From NCBI GenBank assembly GCA_964483155.1, contig CAZAAC010000007.1, positions 1 to 64,000 on the forward strand: a stretch of DNA of 64,000 nucleotides. The letters are read 5' to 3'. The position numbers were made by a program, and so were the translations under genes. Every line of letters begins with the position of its first letter. The stretch's first letter is position 1. The notes beneath the pieces were generated by a model. That model had not been told where the DNA came from, did not search any database, and worked only from the letters and a program-made list of their open reading frames with translations. Of this stretch, positions 34,595 to 41,841 are shown piece by piece. Source of the DNA: JAAYYM01 sp964483155. GTDB taxonomy: Bacteria > Bacillota > Clostridia > Lachnospirales > Lachnospiraceae.

Positions 34595-34664
34595 TTATAC
34601 CATATTTTTGGTATAAGGAGCAGAAATACCATATTATTACGTAATTACCATAATATTACTTAAT
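34595..34664 (+). promoter_or_regulatory. Operator-like repeats upstream of the LytTR regulator
   Basis: A perfect inverted repeat TTATACCA (34595-34602) / TGGTATAA (34609-34616) is followed by two tandem 19-bp direct repeats, TACCATATTATTACGTAAT (34627-34645) and TACCATAATATTACTTAAT (34646-34664). All share TACCAT. Inverted copies of the same element recur after the gene at 35494 and 35533. LytTR-type regulators bind paired direct repeats upstream of promoters, but this sequence is not the classic AgrA-type site, so the link is an inference. Confidence 0.55.
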
Positions 34665-34692
34665 TTGTAATATAATAGTAATGTTGTATAAT
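34665..34692 (+). promoter_or_regulatory. Probable promoter of the LytTR regulator
   Basis: TTGTAA (34665-34670), a 16-bp spacer and TATAAT (34687-34692) directly follow the tandem TACCAT repeats. A start of transcription near 34699 would leave only a short leader before AGGAGG. Confidence 0.5.
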
Positions 34693-34718
34693 GGTCATTA
34701 TTGAGAGGAGGTGTAATA

Positions 34719-35429
34719 ACGTTTAAAATAGCTGTTTGTGACAAAGAAAAAGCAATTATTGAAGAGTTAAAATATTGGATAGAAATAGACGGAAAAAAAC
34801 TTGGCTGCAATTTTAGTATTGTATCTTATACAGAGGGAAAAGAATTAATTTGGGATATTGAAGAAAAATATAGTTTTGATCTTATTTTTTTGGAGTGGGA
34901 AATAAATAATTGTGAAGGAATAAATTATGCTAAAGTTATTGTGGAAACAAATCGTTTATGTAAAATTATTTTCATTTCTCAAAAAACGGAGTATGCCTAT
35001 CATGCATATGAAGTTCATCCTTTTTCTTTTATCCAAAAACCAATTAGTAGAAATCATTTCAAAAAAGTATTTGAAGAAGCATGTGAATATCTGATGCAAA
35101 ATAAAGATATTTTTTCATTTTCAAGCAAAAAGATTTCTTATCAATTACTACTCAAAAATATTATGTATTTCCAAAGTGATATGCGAACCATTACCATTTT
35201 CTGTATAAACGGAGAAACATACAGTTTTTATGACAAAATGAAAAATGTAGAGAAATATGTGAGCACACTTGCAATAAAGTTTATAAGGATACACCAATCT
35301 TTCTTTGTTAATCAAAAACACATTAAAACATATCATTATGAGAAAGTTGAAATGCACAATGGTACGATTTTATCTATTAGTGAAAGTAAAAGAAAACAAG
35401 TCAGAAGTATTTACCACTGTAAAACTTAA
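34719..35429 (+). CDS. Orphan LytTR response regulator with altered receiver and non-standard start
   Basis: The product begins (M)FKIAVCDKE, the normal start of this family, yet no ATG, GTG, TTG or CTG stands there. A perfect AGGAGG (34706-34711) lies seven bases before an ACG at 34719, which I take as the start; ATA at 34716 is the alternative, and TTG 34701 lies before the ribosome site. The product has about 236 residues. In the receiver, the phospho-acceptor Asp is replaced by Glu59 (FLEWEI), and one of the two acidic residues in CDD is Lys; Lys107 (QKP) is kept. A LytTR DNA-binding domain covers about 130-232 (FIRIHQSFFVN, a typical block). No histidine kinase is adjacent. It probably acts without phosphorylation. 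Confidence 0.78.
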   Translation, partial: TFKIAVCDKEKAIIEELKYWIEIDGKKLGCNFSIVSYTEGKELIWDIEEKYSFDLIFLEWEINNCEGINYAKVIVETNRLCKIIFISQKTEYAYHAYEVHPFSFIQKPISRNHFKKVFEEACEYLMQNKDIFSFSSKKISYQLLLKNIMYFQSDMRTITIFCINGETYSFYDKMKNVEKYVSTLAIKFIRIHQSFFVNQKHIKTYHYEKVEMHNGTILSISESKRKQVRSIYHCKT

Positions 35430-35493
35430 AAAACTGCAATAAAGCAGGCTAAAATAATTATAAAAGAAGAGTAGTAGTTTATTACATAATCAT

Positions 35494-35540
35494 ATGGTAA
35501 TAGTTATATAATGAGAAGTTAGTAATAATAATATGGTATT
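35494..35540. promoter_or_regulatory. Inverted TACCAT elements and -10 box downstream of the LytTR gene
   Basis: ATGGTA occurs at 35494-35499 and 35533-35538. The 15-mer TAATAATATGGTATT (35526-35540) is the exact reverse complement of 34625-34639 in the upstream operator. TATAAT (35507-35512) lies between the two copies without a good -35. This suggests the regulator also controls a transcript that begins here. The rest of 35430-35572 shows no gene. Confidence 0.45.
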
Positions 35541-35572
35541 ATGGTCAAGACTTTTAAATAGAAGTCATATCC

Positions 35573-35700
35573 TACTGTAAGCATTGAGGAGACGGTATTT
35601 CTAAATTGAAAACTCACGAAAAGGTATCTCTTACACATCAGAGGTGTTATTCTTACACTCTAAAAAGTATTCTTCGATGCTTATAGTATTTTCTTTTTTC
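35573..35700 (+). ncRNA. Candidate structured small RNA (long closing stem and T-tail)
   Basis: TACTGTAAGCAT (35573-35584) pairs with ATGCTTATAGTA (35677-35688) with one G-T pair, and the stem extends through TGAGGAG/TTCTTCG to 19 bp with wobble pairs. The closed part of 78 bases carries short internal hairpins such as ACAC/GTGT. The right arm is followed at once by TTTTCTTTTTT, so the molecule ends like an intrinsic terminator. No open frame of note is present. It could be a regulatory RNA, a 6S-like RNA, or a small element with terminal inverted repeats. I cannot match it to a known family. Confidence 0.45.
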
Positions 35701-35775
35701 AAAGAATCTGCAATATAATAAAAATGTAATATCATTATAAATAGTGATATTATTAATATAATCGAGAAGAATAAG

Positions 35776-35808
35776 AAAAGAACATCATGTTTAGTATGAT
35801 GTTCTTTT
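35776..35808 (-). terminator. Terminator of the tRNA-Pro transcript
   Basis: AAAAGAACATCAT (35776-35788) pairs perfectly with ATGATGTTCTTTT (35796-35808). On the minus strand a T-rich tract follows, which fits the tRNA gene just upstream on that strand. Confidence 0.8.
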
Positions 35809-35817
35809 CAAAAAACG

Positions 35818-35891
35818 TCGATGCGACGGGATTTGAACCCACGACCTCTGCGTCCCGAACGCAGCGCTCTACCAAGCTGAGCCACGCATCG
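35818..35891 (-). tRNA. tRNA-Pro (anticodon CGG)
   Basis: Read on the minus strand, the acceptor stem is CGATGCG/CGCATCG with discriminator A. The anticodon stem CTGCG/CGCAG encloses TTCGGGA, giving anticodon CGG (reads CCG). The T loop is TTCAAAT between GTGGG and CCCGT. No CCA is encoded. Confidence 0.95.
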
Positions 35892-35967
35892 GTATTAAGC
35901 AAAAATGGACTGTTCGCTTTTACCGCGAGCAGTCCTAGTATACCATAAAATGTAGAAAATTCAAGTC

Positions 35968-36348
35968 CTAAATTGTAATTTCAACGCGGTTTCCGTCTGG
36001 ATCAGCTACACAACTTTCAAAGTAACCATCGCCAGTTTCACGTAACGGACTGTATAATATATATCCATCAGCAACAATCTTTGCAGTTAGTGCAACTACG
36101 TTTTCCCTGCTTTCTACAGAAAAAGCTAAATGACTCCATCCAGTTGATTTATCAATAACAGGAAATGTTTCTAAATCTTTGTGATGCATAATTTCTAGAC
36201 TTGCACCATCTTCAAAAGTAAGAAAATAGCTGGAAAAACCTTCCGCATTAGAATACTTTTCATTCGATACTCCTTTAAAGTATTTAGTATAATAATTTTT
36301 TGATTTTTCGAGATCTGTTACATAAACTCCTATATGTGTTATTTTCAT
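35968..36348 (-). CDS. VOC-family (glyoxalase/dioxygenase superfamily) protein
   Basis: A 126-residue protein with the two beta-alpha-beta-beta-beta modules of the VOC fold. HIGVYVTDLEKSKNYYTKYF opens the first, with a metal-ligand His at residue 5; SLEIMHH carries a Glu ligand; HLAFSV opens the second with another His; and DPDGNRVEITI closes it with Glu. All four ligand positions seem to be kept. Activity could be lactoylglutathione lyase-like or other. The stop of the MFS gene upstream overlaps its ATG by four bases, so they form an operon. Confidence 0.82.
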   Translation of the reverse strand: MKITHIGVYVTDLEKSKNYYTKYFKGVSNEKYSNAEGFSSYFLTFEDGASLEIMHHKDLETFPVIDKSTGWSHLAFSVESRENVVALTAKIVADGYILYSPLRETGDGYFESCVADPDGNRVEITI

Positions 36349-37523
36349 AAGTTAGCCTCACTTTCAGAATATTTGACCATTGATATTTTTTTGGTAGCAA
36401 TTAACATAAAAATAGAAATTATTAATAAATAGTAAGGCAATAAAGCAGTGTTAAATTTGCCGGCAAGAAAACCAAATATTAATGGCATAAATGTACTACC
36501 GACATAAGCTGATCCCATTTGCAGTCCCATCATAGTTTGTGAAGCTGTCTTTCCAAAACGTTCCGGTGTTTGATGAAGCATACATGGAAAAATGGGTGCA
36601 AAACCTAAACCAATTAAAATAAGGGCAAAAGCTGAATATAATACAGGAAGTGGGAGCATGTAAATGATGACTCCAAAAATACTAAGTAAAGTACCACTAA
36701 GTATTAAAGTATCATTTTTGAATTTCATGGTTAGAAAGCCGGTCAAGGCTCTCCCTACTGTTATACTTGCATAGTAAAGTGAAACAATACCAGCGGCAGT
36801 AGCAGCACTAACATTCTTATACTCCGAAAGATAGGAACTACTCCAGAGGCCAGTTGTTATCTCCACACTACAATAGCAAATAAACACTAATAGAGACCAT
36901 TTTGCACCATGTGCTTTTATAGCATCTCTATTTGAATATGACTTACCACACTGTTTTGATAAAGTACTCGTTTTGTTTTCAATAACCTTCCATAAAGGAA
37001 GCGTAAATAGCATAGCAATGAATAATGCAATTTGTATAAAAGAAATACTTCTATAAGCACCACGCCAATTGTTGTTATTATTAAGAAAAATTGACATTAA
37101 GAAAGGTCCAGCAGTAGCACCAATCCCCCAAAAGCAATGTAGCCAGCTCATATGCTTAGCCTTGTAATGTAATGCAACAAAATTATTAAGACCGGAATCT
37201 ATAGCTCCAGCTCCAAGACCTAACGGAAGCGCTAGGATAAAAAGCCAAAGTGTTGAAGGAGCAAAAGAATATCCAAATAAAGCAATAGCAGTTAATGCAA
37301 CGCTAAAAATAGTCACACGACTCGTTTTAAAACGATTAATCATATAAGAACTACCGAGGCTACTAATAATTGTACAACCGGAAATAAACATTGCAAGTAA
37401 TCCAGCCATGGAAAGTGGAGCACCAAGTTCAACACGCATTGCAGGCCAAGAAGAACCAAGTAAAGCATCAGGAAGGCCAAGACTGATGAATGCAAGATAA
37501 ATAATAACTAATAAAGTAATCAT
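36345..37523 (-). CDS. Major facilitator superfamily transporter
   Basis: A 392-residue protein with about twelve membrane segments. It opens with LGLPDALLGSSWPAMR, a pattern seen in fucose/sugar permease-like MFS members, and has a basic loop between segments 2 and 3 (NRFKTSR). GFAPIFPCMLHQTPERFG in the second half is typical of that same subgroup. The substrate cannot be read from sequence; the ROK regulator upstream suggests a sugar or related compound. It lies between the ROK gene (30 bp) and the VOC gene (4-bp overlap), all on the minus strand. Confidence 0.82.
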   Translation of the reverse strand: MITLLVIIYLAFISLGLPDALLGSSWPAMRVELGAPLSMAGLLAMFISGCTIISSLGSSYMINRFKTSRVTIFSVALTAIALFGYSFAPSTLWLFILALPLGLGAGAIDSGLNNFVALHYKAKHMSWLHCFWGIGATAGPFLMSIFLNNNNNWRGAYRSISFIQIALFIAMLFTLPLWKVIENKTSTLSKQCGKSYSNRDAIKAHGAKWSLLVFICYCSVEITTGLWSSSYLSEYKNVSAATAAGIVSLYYASITVGRALTGFLTMKFKNDTLILSGTLLSIFGVIIYMLPLPVLYSAFALILIGLGFAPIFPCMLHQTPERFGKTASQTMMGLQMGSAYVGSTFMPLIFGFLAGKFNTALLPYYLLIISIFMLIATKKISMVKYSESEANL

Positions 37524-37553
37524 AATAAATACCTCTCCTTATAAGGTTTCAAG

Positions 37554-38582
37554 TTAATGAAATGGATTGTTAATATACTCTAACGTCAGTGCACTAAGAC
37601 CTTGCATATAGTAATGATTAATGTCAGAAGAATATCGAATTTTAGGAAGGTGCTTTTCGGGAATGGTACGTGCACAATTCTTACGCATTTCAAAAAGCAT
37701 ATTTTCTTGAATGGGATTACCCGTTAATACAATTAAAGCTGGGTTAATAATTGCAATCAATGAAGAGAGAGTTTTCGAAACAAGTTGAATCACACCTTCG
37801 CGAGTGCTTAATAGTTTTATCTGATCTTCACAATTCATTTCAAAAGGCAAATATGAAACTTCACCTGCAAAATTTGTACTCCCGTGAAATATGGTTCCAT
37901 TAATAATAATGCCGCTACCAGCACAAACATTATCAAAAAAAGAAACCAGAGCCATAGAGAATTCTTCTTCGAGAGATTCTTCTTGATAAAAGCCGTATGC
38001 AATTAAATTCATATCATTATCTATGACTACATCGATATTGAATCGCTCAGACAGGCGTGAAACAATAGGGCAGTCTGTGAGGGCTTCAATATCACAGGAA
38101 TCGATTTCTTTATCATTGTTTACAACACCTGGAACACCAAAACCAATTGCTCTGATTTGTGTATACTTCTGCATTATGAGGCTGATTAAATCTTCGATTT
38201 CTTGATAGTCAACCAATTTTTTATCTAGCGATTCACTCTCTACAATATTGCCAAGTAAATCTACAACAGCATATGTAAGTTTTCTGTGACCACCAATAGT
38301 AGTAGCATAAACACATAATATATGAGAATGACTTTCGTTAAAGCGATATGCTTTTGCTGGACGGCCAACACAACCAGAGGCAGATTCTGTATCTACTTCT
38401 AATATTTCTCCGCTATCAGAAAGTTCATTTAGTAATGTATTACAAGTAGCGACGCTAAGACCGGTTATTTTAGAAATCGTATTTTTTGTACCAAAAGGTA
38501 TTGCTTTTAATGCATTTTTAACAAGCGCTATGTTATAACTTCTGACTTGAGCAGTATTACTAACATTTATTGTACTAATCAT
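37554..38582 (-). CDS. ROK-family transcriptional regulator
   Basis: The ATG at 38582 lies behind AGAAAGGAAAAG; the longer frame adds a hydrophobic stretch unlikely to be translated. The 342-residue product has an N-terminal winged helix (NTISKITGLSVATCNTLLNEL, then GRPAKAYRF, the NagC/XylR style) and a C-terminal ROK domain with GFGVPGVV, DNDMNLIAYG and GIIINGTIFHG. The zinc motif CxCGxxGCxE of many ROK proteins is absent; only an MNCED stretch remains. Such proteins repress sugar uptake or catabolic genes until a sugar binds. It likely controls the MFS and VOC genes that follow. Confidence 0.85.
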   Translation of the reverse strand: MISTINVSNTAQVRSYNIALVKNALKAIPFGTKNTISKITGLSVATCNTLLNELSDSGEILEVDTESASGCVGRPAKAYRFNESHSHILCVYATTIGGHRKLTYAVVDLLGNIVESESLDKKLVDYQEIEDLISLIMQKYTQIRAIGFGVPGVVNNDKEIDSCDIEALTDCPIVSRLSERFNIDVVIDNDMNLIAYGFYQEESLEEEFSMALVSFFDNVCAGSGIIINGTIFHGSTNFAGEVSYLPFEMNCEDQIKLLSTREGVIQLVSKTLSSLIAIINPALIVLTGNPIQENMLFEMRKNCARTIPEKHLPKIRYSSDINHYYMQGLSALTLEYINNPFH

Positions 38583-38742
38583 ATATAACTTTTCCTTTCT
38601 ATGATATATTGTAATAGTTAATTTAATAATTATTATAAGTGTTATAATTATAGTTGTCAAATTGTTTTTTGTAAAGAATGCTTTCATTTATAAAAATATA
38701 TGATAAAATAGCAAAGAATCGACAATACAGAGGTGTGGTAAA

Positions 38743-39474
38743 ATGCAGGAACAGTTTATCAGAGCTAAAATGCTTTTTGGAGAAAGAGCAATGATAATAT
38801 TGCAAAACGCTAGAGTTGCAGTGTTTGGAATAGGTGGGGTTGGTGGCTATACAGTGGAAGCGCTTGCTAGGAGTGGAGTGGGAACATTGGATTTATTCGA
38901 TGATGATATAGTTTGCTTATCAAATTTAAACAGACAGATTATTGCGACAAGAAAAACAATAGGGCAATATAAAGTTGATGCTGCAAAGGAACGTATATTG
39001 GACATAAACCCAGAAGCAACTGTATATACACATCGATTGTTCTATATGCCAGAAACAGCAAAAAATGTTGACTTATCAGTATACGACTATATCGTAGATG
39101 CAATTGATACTGTTACAGGGAAAATTGAATTAGTATTAAGGGCACAAGAAGCAAATATACCTATCATTTCTTCTATGGGCGCAGGTAATAAATTTAATGC
39201 TGCAGATTTTGAGGTGGCAGACATCTTTGAAACATCTGTTTGCCCTTTAGCTAAAGTAATGAGAAAAGAATTAAAAGCAAGAGGAGTAGAGAAATTAAAA
39301 GTAGTTTATTCGAAAGAATTACCATTTCAAACGGTAGAAACAGACGAAAAAAGTCAGCATACTACAAAAGAAAAAAGAATACCATCAAGTAATGCATTTG
39401 TTCCTGCAACGGTTGGATTAATTATGGCAGGAGAAGTGGTTAAAGACTTGACAAATATAAGAAATAACAAATAA
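38743..39474 (+). CDS. tcdA: tRNA threonylcarbamoyladenosine dehydratase (ThiF/E1-like)
   Basis: A 243-residue E1-like enzyme. The nucleotide-binding motif FGIGGVGGYTVEALARSG sits at about residues 28-45, DDDIVCLSNLNRQI follows with the Arg that contacts ATP, and IDAIDT-type wording (VDAIDTVTGK) and a mid-protein Cys (SVCPLAKVM) are present. These are features of TcdA/CsdL, which cyclises the t6A base of ANN-reading tRNAs using ATP. The ATG follows AGAGGTGTGG. The length matches the family. The gene stands alone before a minus-strand tRNA. Confidence 0.9.
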   Translation: MQEQFIRAKMLFGERAMIILQNARVAVFGIGGVGGYTVEALARSGVGTLDLFDDDIVCLSNLNRQIIATRKTIGQYKVDAAKERILDINPEATVYTHRLFYMPETAKNVDLSVYDYIVDAIDTVTGKIELVLRAQEANIPIISSMGAGNKFNAADFEVADIFETSVCPLAKVMRKELKARGVEKLKVVYSKELPFQTVETDEKSQHTTKEKRIPSSNAFVPATVGLIMAGEVVKDLTNIRNNK

Positions 39475-39485
39475 TTTTCTTAATA

Positions 39486-39521
39486 AAAAAAGTATCAACT
39501 TTTTTAAAAGCAGATACTTTC
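39486..39521 (-). terminator. Terminator of the tRNA-Lys transcript
   Basis: AAAGTATC (39489-39496) pairs with GATACTTT (39513-39520) and, on the minus strand, is followed by a run of T. A second A/T-rich hairpin may form within the loop. Confidence 0.7.
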
Positions 39522-39524
39522 GTG

Positions 39525-39597
39525 TGCGCCTCTAGGGATTCGAACCCTAGACACCCTGATTAAGAGTCAGGTGCTCTACCAACTGAGCTAGAAGCGC
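39525..39597 (-). tRNA. tRNA-Lys (anticodon CTT)
   Basis: On the minus strand the acceptor stem is GCGCTTC/GAGGCGC with discriminator A. The anticodon stem CCTGA/TCAGG encloses CTCTTAA, giving CTT (reads AAG). The T arm is CTAGG-GTTCGAAT-CCCTAG in register with the usual TTCGAAT loop. No CCA is encoded. Confidence 0.95.
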
Positions 39598-39708
39598 AAA
39601 ATATTAGAACGCAAGGAATATTATATTATATTGTTTTCATAAAAGCAAGCGTTTTATACGTTTATTTATAAGTTAATTGTAAAGATAAAAAGAAGAAAGA
39701 GAGAAAAA

Positions 39709-40479
39709 ATGATATTTGAGACACATGCACATTACGACGATGAAGCCTTTAACAAAGACAGAGAAGAAATATTAACGAGAATGCAAGCAGATAAGATAGG
39801 ATATATTGTAAATGTTAGTTCTTGCATGGAAACTTGTAAAAGTACCATTGCACTTACAGAGAGGTATCCGTTTATTTATGGTGCAATCGGAGTTCATCCT
39901 AGTGATACACTAGAGCTGAATGAGGAAAATATAAAGTGGATGGAAAAAAAGTGTGCACTTGATAAGATTGTAGCAGTGGGAGAAATAGGCCTGGATTATC
40001 ACTGGGATGAGCCAGAGAGAGAGATTCAAAAAAAATGGTTTATCAAACAGTTGGAATTGGCAAGAAAAGTGGATCTTCCATTAATTATTCACAGTCGAGA
40101 GGCTGCGCAAGATACGTTAAATATAATAAAAGAACAAAAAGCATATGAAAGTGGAGGTGTAATTCATTGCTTTTCTTATGATTTAGTATTAGCGAAGGAA
40201 TATTTAAAAATGGGATTTTATATTGGAGTTGGAGGGGTCTTGACATTTAAAAATGCCAAAAAATTAAGAGAAGTAGTAGCATATGCGCCAATAGAAAAAA
40301 TAGTTTTAGAAACAGACTGTCCATATTTGGCACCAGAGCCCTATCGCGGGAAGAGAAATAATTCAACTTACTTGCAATATGTAATAGAGGAAATCGCAAA
40401 TATCAAAGGAATTAACAAAGAAATCGTGGAAGAAATTACAACAACGAATGCTAAGACGATGTATAGAATTAATTCATAA
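39709..40479 (+). CDS. tatD: TatD-family metal-dependent deoxyribonuclease
   Basis: A 256-residue TIM-barrel hydrolase. Metal ligands are visible: ETHAHYDDEAF at the N terminus, Glu in VGEIGLDYHWD, His in IIHSREA and IHCFSYD, and Asp in LETDCPYLAP. PEPYRGKRN is the closing family signature. TatD enzymes cut DNA and RNA from the 3' end and take part in repair. It overlaps no gene, and rsmA follows 19 bp on, the common tatD-rsmA order in Firmicutes. Confidence 0.93.
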   Translation: MIFETHAHYDDEAFNKDREEILTRMQADKIGYIVNVSSCMETCKSTIALTERYPFIYGAIGVHPSDTLELNEENIKWMEKKCALDKIVAVGEIGLDYHWDEPEREIQKKWFIKQLELARKVDLPLIIHSREAAQDTLNIIKEQKAYESGGVIHCFSYDLVLAKEYLKMGFYIGVGGVLTFKNAKKLREVVAYAPIEKIVLETDCPYLAPEPYRGKRNNSTYLQYVIEEIANIKGINKEIVEEITTTNAKTMYRINS

Positions 40480-40498
40480 TGTAAAAACAGGAGAAAAT

Positions 40499-41356
40499 AT
40501 GACAACACTCAGTAATCCAAGTATAACGATGGATATCGTTCAAAGATACAACTTTGTATTTCAAAAGAAGTATGGACAAAATTTCTTAATTGATAAAAAC
40601 ATACTTGAGAAAATTGTAGAAGCAGCGAGTATCCAAAAAGATGATTTAGTAATTGAAATAGGTCCAGGAATAGGAACAATGACGCAGTACCTATGTGAAA
40701 AAGCACGTGAAGTAATTGCAATAGAGATAGATAAAACTTTAATTCCAATTTTAGAAGAGACATTATCGACATATAATAATATAACAATCATCAATCAAGA
40801 TGTATTGAAAGTAAACATCAAACAGCTGGTTTTAGAAAAAAATAATGGAAAACCAATAAAAGTAGTTGCAAACCTTCCATATTATATTACCACACCAATT
40901 ATTATGGGGTTGTTTGAAGATCACATACCATTAAAAAGTATAACAGTAATGGTACAAAAAGAAGTTGCAGATAGAATGCAGGTAGGACCTGGGACAAAGG
41001 ACTACGGGGCACTTTCCCTAGCGGTGCAATACTATGCAAAGCCCCAAATAGTAGCATTTGTTCAACCTAGTTGCTTTATACCACAACCAAAAGTTGGTTC
41101 TGCGGTTATCTGTTTACAAACATATGTCGAGCCACCTGTTGACGTAAAAGATGAGAAATTAATGTTTGCACTAATCAGAGCTTCTTTTAATCAAAGAAGA
41201 AAGACTTTACAGAATAGCATTCACAATACAAATGAATTGCATTTATCAAAAGAAAAAATAGTAGAAGCCTTACAAAAAATGCATTTATCAGAGAAAATCC
41301 GGGGAGAAGCATTAACACTAAGCCAGTTTGCAGAACTTAGTAATATGTTACAGTAA
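40499..41356 (+). CDS. rsmA: 16S rRNA (adenine1518-N6/adenine1519-N6)-dimethyltransferase
   Basis: The ATG at 40499 follows ACAGGAG; a longer frame overlaps tatD and is rejected. The 285-residue product has KKYGQNFLIDKNIL, the SAM motif IEIGPGIGTMT, ANLPYYITTPI (the NLPY catalytic motif) and SFNQRRKTLQN. KsgA/RsmA dimethylates two adenines near the 3' end of 16S rRNA and confers kasugamycin sensitivity. All signatures match. Confidence 0.96.
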   Translation: MTTLSNPSITMDIVQRYNFVFQKKYGQNFLIDKNILEKIVEAASIQKDDLVIEIGPGIGTMTQYLCEKAREVIAIEIDKTLIPILEETLSTYNNITIINQDVLKVNIKQLVLEKNNGKPIKVVANLPYYITTPIIMGLFEDHIPLKSITVMVQKEVADRMQVGPGTKDYGALSLAVQYYAKPQIVAFVQPSCFIPQPKVGSAVICLQTYVEPPVDVKDEKLMFALIRASFNQRRKTLQNSIHNTNELHLSKEKIVEALQKMHLSEKIRGEALTLSQFAELSNMLQ

Positions 41357-41431
41357 ATAATCCTTTTGTTTTTACTCTTAATATATTATAATAATATTAT
41401 AAATATGGTTGGTAGGAATGGAGGAATTAAT

Positions 41432-41659
41432 ATGCCAAAGAATACATTTTGTTTTCTAAAAGGCATTGTCGATTGTGATTCGGCCAGGATTCAAGATTGT
41501 AATATGAAGAGAGTTACTGTTTGTATGTTAGAGGAAGACATAGAAATAAAGAAAGAAAATACATTTTGTTTTTTAAAAGGAGTTGTAGAATGTCCATCAA
41601 GTAGGATTCAAGATTGTAATATGAAACATACAAACACATGCATGCTCGATGAAAAATAA
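41432..41659 (+). CDS. Small Cys-rich protein of two tandem CX7CX7CX7C units
   Basis: The ATG at 41432 follows GGAGGAATTA. The product is 75 residues and is built of two near-identical halves. Each begins NTFCFLKG and has four Cys exactly eight residues apart (C-x7-C-x7-C-x7-C), with RIQDCNMK in both. There is no leader or membrane segment. At the DNA level the halves share long identical runs, so the duplication is recent. The spacing could build a metal or disulfide scaffold with one Cys every two helical turns. I know no assigned function. It lies 75 bp after rsmA, is followed by a strong terminator, and has no radical-SAM or transporter gene nearby. Confidence 0.72.
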   Translation: MPKNTFCFLKGIVDCDSARIQDCNMKRVTVCMLEEDIEIKKENTFCFLKGVVECPSSRIQDCNMKHTNTCMLDEK

Positions 41660-41667
41660 AAAAGAAT

Positions 41668-41705
41668 AAGTTGCTCTGGTAATAAAAATCCAGAGCAACT
41701 TTTTT
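41668..41705 (+). terminator. Strong intrinsic terminator
   Basis: AAGTTGCTCTGG (41668-41679) pairs perfectly with CCAGAGCAACTT (41690-41701) around a 10-base loop, followed by TTTT. It ends the tatD-rsmA-Cys-rich transcript. Confidence 0.93.
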
Positions 41706-41841
41706 GTTTATAGAAGGATTATGTAGTTATTTATTACAAGCAATATTTTTGACAATATACTAGACCTATGGTAAACTTAACTTAAAATGTGCATATATTG
41801 TTGTTTTACATAATTTCTTGATATAGTCGAGGTGAAAACGA

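Noticed and set aside
34701..34718. TTG 34701 as the start of the LytTR gene
   Set aside because: It lies before the AGGAGG and would translate through the ribosome site; the family start is at FKIAVCD.
35776..35808. The hairpin before tRNA-Pro as a terminator for the candidate RNA on the plus strand
   Set aside because: The T-tract is on the minus strand side; on the plus strand the stem is followed by CAAAAAA.
41432..41659. The Cys-rich protein as a precursor of a radical-SAM modified peptide
   Set aside because: No radical-SAM, protease or transporter gene is close, and the whole protein is two repeats without a leader/core division.
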